A DNA stretch of 64,000 nucleotides from JAFGVL01 sp963662245. GTDB taxonomy: Bacteria; Bacteroidota; Bacteroidia; Bacteroidales; Paludibacteraceae. Where the stretch lies: assembly GCA_963662245.2 (NCBI GenBank), contig CAXXVQ010000001.1:62001-126000 (forward strand), given 5' to 3'. The translations under genes were made by a program, and so were the position numbers. Under the pieces are notes generated by a model that worked only from the letters and a program-made list of their open reading frames with translations, was not told the DNA's origin and did no database searches. Of the stretch, positions 1 through 6,990 are shown in pieces (position 1 is the first letter of the stretch; each line of letters starts with the position of its first letter).

Positions 1-351
1 TGGCAAAAACCTAAAATTGTGCAATATGGTGATGGTATATTCACAAGTGTGCCTCAGTCCTGTATCGTTAATATTCCAGTAGGAACCTTGAATGATTATC
101 AAATACAGCCATGGTTATTTTTTGATAATATTAATAATATTACTTCGCTGACAGAGGTTAATACCTCAGGTTGTCGGATATATAGCCGTAACCGCAATAT
201 TATAATAGAAAACGCTAATTCTCCAGTGAGTATTTATAGCATAAACAGCAGGTTTATTCTTTGTGGAGAAGCTAAAGAATTTCCTGTACCACAAGCCGGA
301 GTTTACATTGTTCAAATGGATGATGTAACTCGGAAAGTTATTGTAAAATAA
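1..351 (+). CDS. C-terminal part of a secreted protein with a T9SS-type sorting tail (5' end outside window)
   Basis: The reading frame is open from the first base of the window, so the annotated product is only the last 116 residues of a longer protein. A GTG at position 19 exists but has no sign of being a start. The last 60 or so residues run as short beta strands ending in GVYIVQMDDVTRKVIVK, the pattern of the type A sorting domain that directs proteins through the type IX secretion system of Bacteroidota (strand-turn-strand, GxYIV, final KVIVK). The rest has no recognisable enzyme motif. It lies 14 bases before the next gene in the same direction and may share its transcript. Function of the missing N-terminal part cannot be told. 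Confidence 0.7.
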   Translation, partial: WQKPKIVQYGDGIFTSVPQSCIVNIPVGTLNDYQIQPWLFFDNINNITSLTEVNTSGCRIYSRNRNIIIENANSPVSIYSINSRFILCGEAKEFPVPQAGVYIVQMDDVTRKVIVK

Positions 352-365
352 AAATTTAGAATTAT

Positions 366-1226
366 ATGAAACGCATTTATATATGTATAATATTTCTGTC
401 AGTTATCTGTAGCGGAAATGTGTTTGCCTCTGATCTTGAGGAAGATTTTAATATGAATACTTCGAATGTTGCATCCTCTTCCGAGGTTCAGAAAACGCTT
501 AGTTCGGGTGTTTGGACTTTTTTTCGTGTTAATAAGAATTATAATAGTATACAGGAATGCGCTGTGTTAAGTTATAGTAGTTCAAATATGGGGTACATTA
601 TTTCACCTGAAGTAAATAGTCCGTTAACACTTACTTTCAATGCTCGGTTACAAAACTCTGTTAATAATTCAAATTATGTTGAAATACTAAAGTCAGTTAA
701 TAATGGTCCGTTTTCCACTGTGGAGCAGGTGGAAGTGTCTGGCAATAATTATGTACATTACACTGTGGCGATTAATGATGCAAGTGATAATGTGAGGATA
801 AAGTTTCTTCGTGGAAAAAGTACTCTTTCTGAAAGTAGCAACTATAATATAATTCTGGACGATGTGAAAATAACAGCTACTTCTGTTATAACAAATTCAA
901 CTGCTAAGTTGGAACTTAGATCAGAAAATAATCAACTTAGAAGTGGTCAAACAATCTGTTATTCTGCCGAAGACGAAGAGGGTAGTGTTGAAAAAGACTT
1001 AGTATTAACCAATACAGGTGCAACTGATTTATTAATTACTGGGATTAGTTTATTAGGCGGGATTTCTATTGTAAAAGCCCCCGATTTTTTTATTTCTCCT
1101 GGCATGTCAACAACATTGACTTTAAAAGGTTTCTTATATAATGTAGATTCACCTATTAGTATTATTACTATTCATAGTAATTCAAACGAGAATCCATCCT
1201 ATACCGTAAGTTTTCTTGGGCAATAG
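366..1226 (+). CDS. Exported hypothetical protein, beta-rich
   Basis: A 286-residue protein of unknown function. Residues 1-21 form a signal peptide (KR, hydrophobic stretch, cleavage near VFA-S). Residues about 25-170 look like a jelly-roll carbohydrate-binding or choice-of-anchor fold that closes with NIILDDVKIT, and residues about 178-286 resemble an Ig-like ASH-type domain (DLVLTNTGATDLLITGISL, then ISPGMSTTLTLKG). This layout is common in surface or secreted Bacteroidota proteins. It lacks the T9SS tail seen in the gene just before it, which could mean a natural short form or loss of a 3' portion. An insertion sequence begins 21 bases after the stop codon. No catalytic residues can be assigned. 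Confidence 0.7.
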   Translation: MKRIYICIIFLSVICSGNVFASDLEEDFNMNTSNVASSSEVQKTLSSGVWTFFRVNKNYNSIQECAVLSYSSSNMGYIISPEVNSPLTLTFNARLQNSVNNSNYVEILKSVNNGPFSTVEQVEVSGNNYVHYTVAINDASDNVRIKFLRGKSTLSESSNYNIILDDVKITATSVITNSTAKLELRSENNQLRSGQTICYSAEDEEGSVEKDLVLTNTGATDLLITGISLLGGISIVKAPDFFISPGMSTTLTLKGFLYNVDSPISIITIHSNSNENPSYTVSFLGQ

Positions 1227-1247
1227 AAGTTTCTGATATTATTAATG

Positions 1248-2298
1248 ATGCGAATTAAGGGTTGAAATTAAAATATCAAATTAATAAAAGCAGCAGCAAT
1301 TCTTCCACATATAAAGGTCAATAAACCACTAGTAGAACGAACCTTGCTGGCTATTTGTATTTTTGTTTTTTCATTTAACCAGTTGAAAAGCGATTCAATT
1401 GGCTGTCTTACAGTTGAAACGACTGAGGAATATAAATCAGCCCAAGCCTTATTTTGTTGTTTTTCCCATTCTGTTTGTCCTTTAATTGCCTTTACAGGAG
1501 TTAAAATGGACAAGTTGTTTGTTTTCTTTTTCTCAGACCAGAATTCAGCATTTGAATAAGCTTTGTCTGCAACAATAGTACGGTTATACATGTCTTGAGA
1601 AGCTTCTTTAAGCATACATAAATCATGTTTTGAAGCCTCTGTGAAAAGCATTTGTTCTGGATGAGGCAAATGTCCTTTTCGTCTAAAAGAAATGGCGTGT
1701 AACTTCAATCCATAATAGTATATACCTTTGGTAGAGCAAAAGCCCTTGTCAGTAATTTCTTGTGCCACTTTTGAATTTCTTTTTCCTGAACATATTATAA
1801 TTGGCATAGAGTCTACAAGACTAATTTCTTTATCACAATCATTTGGCACAAAGTCATTAAACAAAGACAATGTAAGAGCTTTAAAGCCTTCATTGAGTCT
1901 ATTTATCCTTGTGTTGAAAGCCACATATGATGTGAGTTTTGGAAACCATTCACGAAGATGCTCACTTGCAAATTCATGAATCTTTTTCACTTTGTGATGT
2001 TCTTCAACTTGCATTACATACAAGTAAATGCTCATAGCCTCTTGGTCTGTAAATTTTGGCTGATCATTGTTGCTAAAGCGTTGACAAATATATTTTATCT
2101 CTTTATCGTATTGCTCACATACATAGCAATAGATTTTTATTAGTTTTATAGCCTTATCCTTGGGTATCATAATTAGAATAAATCGTGGATGATTTTTCAT
2201 CTAATTTAATGATATTCAAGGATATAACAAAATATGTACCCGCTTATTTTGCTGTATCACAGCACTTTATTTATCTTTTTTCAACCCTTAATTCGCAT
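1248..2298 (-). mobile_element. IS982-like insertion sequence, copy 1
   Basis: A 1051-bp element with 20-bp terminal inverted repeats, ATGCGAATTAAGGGTTGAAA at the left and its reverse complement at the right. It is flanked by a 5-bp target duplication TAATG (1243-1247 and 2299-2303). It contains one transposase gene on the minus strand. A second copy at 53772-54822 differs at a single base in my comparison (A at 1422, G at 53946), so at least one copy moved recently. The family call rests on transposase resemblance; the ends and target duplications are read directly. Confidence 0.9.
1268..2200 (-). CDS. IS982-family transposase (copy 1)
   Basis: A 310-residue DDE transposase filling the insertion sequence. 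The core is recognisable from VDSMPI (D130), the KGIYYYGLKLHAI block typical of the IS982 group, VADKAY (D212) and RQPIES (E269), giving a D-D-E triad. The length is normal for the family and the frame is intact, so the gene may be active. It differs from the copy at 53792-54724 only at residue 260 (Val here, Ala there). IS5-like DDE_Tnp_1 enzymes are the nearest alternative, but the YYYGLK block and size favour IS982. Confidence 0.8.
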   Translation of the reverse strand: MKNHPRFILIMIPKDKAIKLIKIYCYVCEQYDKEIKYICQRFSNNDQPKFTDQEAMSIYLYVMQVEEHHKVKKIHEFASEHLREWFPKLTSYVAFNTRINRLNEGFKALTLSLFNDFVPNDCDKEISLVDSMPIIICSGKRNSKVAQEITDKGFCSTKGIYYYGLKLHAISFRRKGHLPHPEQMLFTEASKHDLCMLKEASQDMYNRTIVADKAYSNAEFWSEKKKTNNLSILTPVKAIKGQTEWEKQQNKAWADLYSSVVSTVRQPIESLFNWLNEKTKIQIASKVRSTSGLLTFICGRIAAAFINLIF

Positions 2299-2451
2299 TA
2301 ATGGTTAAGCAATACTTCAGATTGTTCCCCTTTTATCTTTGAAATTAATAACTCCATAAAATAAGCCTTACGGTTATTATATTTAACCAAGCACTTAGGA
2401 ATATATTTTCTTATTTTAAACAGAATATTATTAATAATAAATTTGAAATCT

Positions 2452-2811
2452 ATGAATTTAAATTGGCAAACACATCAACCATATACTCAAACAACAGTAA
2501 GCAACTTTGCACCTGAAAAAGCCGGTGTTTATATCCTATGGGTACAACTCATGAGTAACTCTTGGAAATGTTTTTATGTAGGACAAGCAGATAATCTAAA
2601 AAAACGATTGCTTGAACACTTATCTTCAAATGAAGATAATCCATGTATCAAAAATAAAGTATCGAAATTCGTTTGTGGCTTTAGTTTCGCTTTAGTTCCA
2701 AGACAAGACGATAGAGACGAAATAGAAAAATATTTATATGAACACTATAAACCTGAATGTAATAGGATATCGCCTCCGGATGTAAAACCAATTATTGTAA
2801 ATCTCCCATAG
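2452..2811 (+). CDS. GIY-YIG domain protein
   Basis: A 119-residue protein with a GIY-YIG nuclease-type fold: GVYILW at residues 25-30 and FYVGQADNLKKRLLEH from about residue 41, where the Arg of the KKR stretch is the expected catalytic arginine. An acidic helix (DEIEKYLYEHYKPECN) follows and provides the usual glutamate and asparagine. The domain cuts DNA in homing endonucleases, repair enzymes and mobile elements; the cellular target here is unknown. I chose ATG 2452 over an in-frame TTG nine bases upstream. The gene stands alone, 154 bases after an insertion sequence and followed by a strong terminator, consistent with accessory DNA. Confidence 0.75.
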   Translation: MNLNWQTHQPYTQTTVSNFAPEKAGVYILWVQLMSNSWKCFYVGQADNLKKRLLEHLSSNEDNPCIKNKVSKFVCGFSFALVPRQDDRDEIEKYLYEHYKPECNRISPPDVKPIIVNLP

Positions 2812-2832
2812 AAAGAATATAATCAACATTTA

Positions 2833-2870
2833 AAGAAGCATAAAACTTAAATTTATGCTTCTTTTTTTTT
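2833..2870 (+). terminator. Rho-independent terminator after the GIY-YIG gene
   Basis: A 12-bp perfect stem AAGAAGCATAAA / TTTATGCTTCTT with a 7-base loop, followed by an uninterrupted T tract. Confidence 0.85.
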
Positions 2871-2897
2871 AAAACTAATTGCTTATTATAGTTTCTC

Positions 2898-3191
2898 ATG
2901 CATAAATACCTTACTGTTTTAAATAAAACCCTTTCCAAGCAACTCCAAATAATAGATTTAGAAGAATCCGATATAATTAAAAAAGCGCAAGAATCCATGC
3001 GCAATATATCGGATTCTTTAATTCAACTAAAAACCTTCATTACAGAATATACCTTTAAAGACAAACAAGAAGAGATACTATTCTTTAAAGAAGTAAAACC
3101 GGAACTCTTAGCACAGCTCATTTACTTTGTAAATATCTTCAATATTGAAAGCCGCCGTCCAACTGGGAGTAGGGCAATGTCATTAAGTTAA
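2898..3191 (+). pseudogene. rteC-like regulator, truncated after about 90 residues
   Basis: The frame encodes 97 residues. The first about 92 resemble the N-terminus of RteC, the regulator that controls excision of CTnDOT-type conjugative transposons: a helical start, then LKTFITEYTFKDKQEEILFFKEVKPELLAQLIYFVNIFNIESRRP, which has the family's EEI-FFK-KP-LIY-IE pattern. RteC proteins are normally close to 280 residues. Here the frame runs into the end of a repeated element at 3175 and stops 17 bases later; no continuation is visible downstream. So this is a broken gene and a trace of a conjugative element. The family call is from recall of the motif, not from a search. Confidence 0.6.
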
Positions 3192-3219
3192 GGGTATTTT
3201 AGCCTGAAAGGCTAATTTA
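3175..3219. repeat. End fragment of the 263-bp non-coding mobile element
   Basis: Begins with CAATGTCATTAAGTTAAG and continues through the hairpin TAGCCTGAAAGGCTA. About 45 bases match the reverse complement of the right end of the complete element at 15166-15428, with one mismatch inside. The other end is not present nearby, so this is a partial copy. It cuts off the rteC-like gene. Confidence 0.75.
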
Positions 3220-3434
3220 AATCCTGAACAAGTATATCCTTTCATCACTGGATAACCTACACCAATCTCATATCAATAGGTGGTTACCCTTACAGCAATC
3301 CCCAGTAACTATACTAAATTTCAGCCTACCGCTTTATTTACTAATACTAATTTAGATATTTAAGCAAATACTTTCAATTTATATAAAGACTAAACTTATT
3401 GTTGTAAACAACTGATTATATGAGTAAATAATCT
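3220..3434. other. Gene-free stretch between the element fragment and the Fic promoter
   Basis: No open frame, RNA gene or continuation of rteC is recognisable. It holds one extra ACTAATA (3340-3346) and a small palindrome GTTGTAAACAAC near 3400. It appears to be decayed accessory DNA. Confidence 0.5.
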
Positions 3435-3442
3435 TATATTTG
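3435..3442 (+). promoter_or_regulatory. Bacteroidota -7 box for the Fic gene
   Basis: TATATTTG fits TAnnTTTG exactly. No clear TTTG lies at the expected distance upstream. Transcription would start near 3449, at the first of the 24-bp phased repeats, leaving a leader of about 125 bases. Confidence 0.5.
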
Positions 3443-3448
3443 CATAAT

Positions 3449-3544
3449 AAACTAATAATACAACTACACAATAAACTAATAGTATAACATCATAATATAC
3501 TAATACCTGTACTGGCACAAAAACTAATACAAGGAATAAAGTAG
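3449..3544. repeat. Four direct repeats of ACTAATA with exact 24-bp spacing (putative operator array)
   Basis: AAACTAATA occurs at 3449, 3473 and 3521, and ATACTAATA at 3497, so the shared ACTAATA core recurs every 24 bp four times. The sequence between cores is not conserved, so this looks like phased binding sites and not a simple tandem duplication. The array sits between the -7 box and the start codon of the Fic gene, whose N-terminal region looks DNA-binding. Function as an operator is inference. Confidence 0.6.
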
Positions 3545-3574
3545 TTTGTATTGATTAAATAAACTCAAACTATC

Positions 3575-5101
3575 ATGGCAACAGCTCAGGAAAATTTAGC
3601 CAATTCATTAAAAGAACTACAAAAGTTCCAAAATGAAAAAGGCATTGCGGTTGTGAAATCATCCGATATATCAAGAAGTCATTTAACAAGATTAGTTGAC
3701 AATGGTTTTCTACAGGAAGTAATGAAAGGTTGGTATATCTCATCTAGACCAGATGCAACACCGGGAGATACAACAAACTGGTATACCTCTTATTGGTACT
3801 TTGTAGCAGTGTACGCAAATACAAGATTTAATGAAGATTGGAGCTTAACTCCCGAGCAATCATTAGCTTTATACAGTGGAAATAGAACCATTCCCACACA
3901 AATAATCATTCGAGCAACAAAAGGCTCTAACAACATCGTCAAGCTACTACATGACACTTCTTTATTAGACATCAAAGCCTCAGTTGCAAATCCAATTTCC
4001 AAAGAAGCGCAATTTGGGCTAAATCTGTATACTCTTTCTGAAGCATTAATTGAATGTAGCCCTGATTTCTTCCGTTTGGATGAAATTACAGCACGCACAT
4101 GTTTATCATTAATACCTGATGCTTCAGAGATTCTAAGTATTATTTTGGAGAAAGGACAGCCAATTAAGGCAGGACGACTTGCCGGTGCTTTCCGAAATAT
4201 CGGTAATACAGCTATTGCTGATGAAATCATAAGCACAATGAAAATTGCAGGCTATGATATCCGTGAAGAAGATCCTTTTACAAGCACATCAACCATTGTA
4301 TACCAAAGAGCAACATCTCCATATGCAACTAGATTAAAGTTGATGTGGGCATCTATGCGTGAAGTTGTAATCAAAAAATTCCCGGAATCAACTAACACTT
4401 ATACAGATGTTGAATCTTGCCTAAAACAAATAGAAGAACATTATAAAGAAGATGCTTATAACTCTTTATCAATAGAAGGTTACAAAGTAACGGACGAACT
4501 TATAGAGAAAGTAAAAAGCGGAGAGTGGAATCCCGAGAACAGTCCATCGGATTTAGGACAAAAGAATGCAATGGCTGCAAGAGGATATTGGCAAGCATTT
4601 CAAGCAGTCAAAGCAAGCATTACCAAAATAATAACAGGAGAGAACCCCGGAAAAACCACCGAATCAGATCATAGAACTTGGTATAGAGAACTATTCGCAC
4701 CTAGTGTAAATGTTGGATTATTAAAAGCATCCGATTTGGCAGGCTACAGAACACTTCAGGTTTACATCAAAGGCTCTATGCACACACCTTTAAGCCCAGA
4801 AGCAGTTAGAGATGCTATCCCCGTATTATTTGAATTACTCGAAAATGAACCAAACGGAGCCGTTCGTGCCATTCTAGGACATTTCTTCTTTGTGTATATT
4901 CACCCATACATGGATGGAAATGGACGCATTGCTCGTTTCTTAATGAATACACAGTTTATTTCCGGTGGTTATGATTGGACTATTATTCCGGTAGAAAGGA
5001 GAGCCGAATATATGGCTGCATTAGAACAAGCAAGCACCAAAGAAGATATTACGGATTTTGTAAAATTTATGGCTTCTTTGATATCGGTTAGAAAACTCTA
5101 A
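3575..5101 (+). CDS. Fic-domain protein with AbiEi-like N-terminal DNA-binding region
   Basis: A 508-residue protein. Residues about 10-60 form a winged-helix-like unit (VVKSSDISRSHLTRLVDNGFLQEVMKGWYI) like that of AbiEi-type antitoxin/transcription factors, followed by an AbiEi-like middle region to about residue 235. The C-terminal half is a Fic domain: HPYMDGNGRIAR at 443-454 contains the catalytic His443 and the phosphate-binding loop. SLSIEG at 297-302 fits the inhibitory [S/T]xxxE[G/N] motif, placed before the Fic core as in self-inhibited class II enzymes (E301 would block ATP). Fic enzymes usually transfer AMP to Ser/Thr/Tyr of target proteins; the target here is unknown. The stop codon lies 3 bases from the end of the convergent HipB-like gene. 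Confidence 0.85.
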   Translation: MATAQENLANSLKELQKFQNEKGIAVVKSSDISRSHLTRLVDNGFLQEVMKGWYISSRPDATPGDTTNWYTSYWYFVAVYANTRFNEDWSLTPEQSLALYSGNRTIPTQIIIRATKGSNNIVKLLHDTSLLDIKASVANPISKEAQFGLNLYTLSEALIECSPDFFRLDEITARTCLSLIPDASEILSIILEKGQPIKAGRLAGAFRNIGNTAIADEIISTMKIAGYDIREEDPFTSTSTIVYQRATSPYATRLKLMWASMREVVIKKFPESTNTYTDVESCLKQIEEHYKEDAYNSLSIEGYKVTDELIEKVKSGEWNPENSPSDLGQKNAMAARGYWQAFQAVKASITKIITGENPGKTTESDHRTWYRELFAPSVNVGLLKASDLAGYRTLQVYIKGSMHTPLSPEAVRDAIPVLFELLENEPNGAVRAILGHFFFVYIHPYMDGNGRIARFLMNTQFISGGYDWTIIPVERRAEYMAALEQASTKEDITDFVKFMASLISVRKL

Positions 5102-5104
5102 TAT

Positions 5105-5473
5105 TTACAGAAATTCAGGTTCTTTAGAATTCCCTTTATCTATTACATATTCTATTACAGAAGGGGTATTCTTTTGTTTTGGAGCTCTTTTTCTAGCAAC
5201 TAATCTTGAGTCTTGAATATCTCTGCCAATCTGGTCTTTATCAGCAATTAATAACAGATCTTCTTCAAGACGCAACACCGTCAATACTAGCAAGTAATTT
5301 CCAAGAGAAACTGAAGGTAAACCTTTTTCAATATTCACTAGGGTAGAAACCGCTATTCCTGAGCGCTCAGCCAAAGAGCGAGTAGAGAACTTTCTACGCA
5401 AGCGAGCGAGCTTAATATTCTCGCCTAAGCGAGTTAGAATATTCTTCTGTTTAAGAGTATAGTTTTGCTTCAT
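5105..5473 (-). CDS. HipB-like XRE-family repressor without a HipA partner
   Basis: A 122-residue helix-turn-helix protein. The HTH lies at about residues 14-70 (LGENIKLARLRRKFSTRSLAERSGIAVSTLVNIEKG), followed by a basic tail with GRDIQD and ARKRAPKQK. That tail is typical of the small regulator encoded just upstream of HipA-type kinases in many bacteria. No hipA follows: the next gene is the convergent Fic gene, 3 bases away. A 12-bp inverted repeat flanks its -7 box, so it probably represses itself. It may be an orphan left after loss of hipA, or may now control the Fic gene. Confidence 0.8.
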   Translation of the reverse strand: MKQNYTLKQKNILTRLGENIKLARLRRKFSTRSLAERSGIAVSTLVNIEKGLPSVSLGNYLLVLTVLRLEEDLLLIADKDQIGRDIQDSRLVARKRAPKQKNTPSVIEYVIDKGNSKEPEFL

Positions 5474-5480
5474 AACAACT

Positions 5481-5520
5481 GATATTTCAGCACAAAACTA
5501 ATTATTTATGCTGAAATATC
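5481..5520 (-). promoter_or_regulatory. Promoter and operator of the HipB-like gene
   Basis: A perfect 12-bp inverted repeat, GATATTTCAGCA (5481-5492) and TGCTGAAATATC (5509-5520), is separated by 16 bases. Between the arms, on the minus strand, sits TAGTTTTG (5493-5500), an exact TAnnTTTG -7 box. The start codon is 8 bases beyond the near arm. Protein bound to both arms would cover the promoter. Confidence 0.75.
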
Positions 5521-5745
5521 ATGTATTGTAAATAACAATAACCTGCATTTAATATCCAAAGTACAGTACTTGAAAATATTCCTAAAAAGCAAGCTAAATT
5601 ATAGCCTGCATACTTTGTAAACTTGCTTATTTATCCTAAATTTGTGTCATAAAAATTAATGCTTTTTGAACGACCTTTTTCGAGGGTGAAAATTCGGTTA
5701 CCAACAGCATTTACGAGTGTAATTTACTGAATAACAATATAGCTT
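5521..5745. other. Gene-free stretch between the repressor promoter and the tRNA-like 3' end
   Basis: No open frame with coding character and no full tRNA is visible. If the tRNA-Ser remnant to its right marks an integration junction, this is the end sequence of the integrated element. Confidence 0.4.
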
Positions 5746-5775
5746 GAGAGAGTTACAATTCCCTCTCTCTCCGCA
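5746..5775 (+). other. tRNA-Ser 3'-end remnant (possible attachment site)
   Basis: CCCTCTCTCTCCGC at 5761-5774 equals the usual 3' end of a bacteroidal tRNA-Ser (T-stem strand CCCTC, acceptor strand TCTCTCC, discriminator G). The preceding bases do not form a normal T loop and no D arm, anticodon arm or 5' acceptor strand lies upstream. A strong terminator follows at once, as after a tRNA gene. This is what remains when an element integrates at a tRNA 3' end and carries the intact copy at its other end, here to the left of the window. Identification is by recall of tRNA-Ser ends and is tentative. Confidence 0.4.
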
Positions 5776-5781
5776 GAGAAC

Positions 5782-5820
5782 AAAAAAAGGTTGTAAGTAT
5801 TATGCTTACAACCTTTTTTT
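5782..5820 (+). terminator. Rho-independent terminator
   Basis: AAAGGTTGTAAG / CTTACAACCTTT perfect stem with a 7-base loop, flanked by A and T tracts so it can work in both directions. It follows the tRNA-like 3' end by 7 bases. Confidence 0.85.
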
Positions 5821-5857
5821 TGTTTATATTTCCTACCGAAAACTAAACGCTACTGAT

Positions 5858-6973
5858 ATGAAAAAACAGGTTATTACATCAATTGCTCTTTCGTTATTAG
5901 TTATTTCATGTTGCAAAAAAAGACATACAACTCCAGTTATTGATTCTACAGCCGTTGATTCTATTGCAGTGGTTGATACAATCGCTATTGACAGCGTTAT
6001 TGTTGACTGTGACTTAAGCTTTGAACAAGCTATAAACGGCTCTAAAGCTCCTCAAGAAATCATTGACCAGTTAGATCTTCTTACAGTACAGTATTACTCA
6101 ACTGATGGGAAAATACACCAAGGACAAATCCTATGCAACAAAGCAATTTCGGAAGATATTGTCTATCTATTTGAATTCATGAAGGAACAACAATTCCCAA
6201 TTGCAAAAGTAATTCCAATAAGTGAATATGGATGGAATGATGAAGCTTCAATGCAAGACAATAACACTTCATGTTTTAACTACCGCAATATTGATTACTC
6301 CCTACATGCAAAAGGTGTTGCTATAGATATCAACCCGTACTTAAATCCTATGATATGGAAACCGGGTAAGAAACGCATAAATAAGCCGGTAGGGGCAATT
6401 TATAATCCTGATTCATTAGGAACACTTACAGACAGCAGCGAAGTTGTTCTTGAGTTTAAAAACCGCGATTTCTACTGGGGCGGAAACTTCAAGGATAAAT
6501 ATGATTACCAACACTTCCATAAAAAAGGATATCCACTTCCTAGAAAAGCAAAAACAGACAGCGTAAAACCAAAAGAGAAAGTTGTAGAATCTAATGGTTC
6601 TTTAAAAAGCTTGCCATTAAGCATGATTAAAAACTATTTTAGAGCTTTAGGATATTATGACCAACGCTATGTTGAAGAATGGATACTATCAAAATCTCAA
6701 GAAACAGGAGGAAAAGCCTTTTCTATTAACTTACTAGATAACACAATAACTCCTAAAACATTTAACACAAAAGAGATTAGATATCCTATAGGTTATGCAA
6801 AGAACAGCATTACTAAAGTTCTTGAAAACAATAATCTAAATCCTGATTATATCTATAAAGCAGATTTAAACATCCAAATAATGAATGATACCGTTTACTG
6901 TTCAGCTATCGTTGTGGATGTTAACGATAATGAATATAGCTACGAATCATATAAAATTAAGCCAAAACGATAA
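5858..6973 (+). CDS. M15-family peptidase, probable lipoprotein
   Basis: A 371-residue exported protein. ATG 5858 is chosen because it gives the lipoprotein signal MKKQVITSIALSLLVISC (Cys18 acylated); the open frame extends further upstream, but that part runs through the terminator. Residues about 85-225 form a D-alanyl-D-alanine carboxypeptidase-like (M15_4) domain: SLHAKGVAID supplies H150 and D157 and DYQHFH supplies H219 as the likely zinc ligands. Such enzymes trim peptidoglycan cross-link peptides at the outer side of the cell membrane. A C-terminal region of about 130 residues has no recognised fold. The gene is followed 17 bases later by tex in the same direction. Confidence 0.8.
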   Translation: MKKQVITSIALSLLVISCCKKRHTTPVIDSTAVDSIAVVDTIAIDSVIVDCDLSFEQAINGSKAPQEIIDQLDLLTVQYYSTDGKIHQGQILCNKAISEDIVYLFEFMKEQQFPIAKVIPISEYGWNDEASMQDNNTSCFNYRNIDYSLHAKGVAIDINPYLNPMIWKPGKKRINKPVGAIYNPDSLGTLTDSSEVVLEFKNRDFYWGGNFKDKYDYQHFHKKGYPLPRKAKTDSVKPKEKVVESNGSLKSLPLSMIKNYFRALGYYDQRYVEEWILSKSQETGGKAFSINLLDNTITPKTFNTKEIRYPIGYAKNSITKVLENNNLNPDYIYKADLNIQIMNDTVYCSAIVVDVNDNEYSYESYKIKPKR

Positions 6974-6990
6974 TCTCTCTTTAACCTTTT

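Noticed and set aside
366..1226. Gene cut by the insertion sequence
   Set aside because: The stop codon precedes the left target duplication by 16 bases, so the coding region is not interrupted, although loss of a tail at an earlier time cannot be ruled out.
1344..2143. Several plus-strand open frames inside the insertion sequence (also inside the second copy)
   Set aside because: They lie antisense to the intact transposase, have no start signals or family motifs, and are repeated only because the element is repeated.
3449..3544. The 24-bp phased repeats as a CRISPR array or plasmid iterons
   Set aside because: Only 7-9 bases are conserved per unit, no cas or rep gene is present, and the array lies between a promoter and a coding region.
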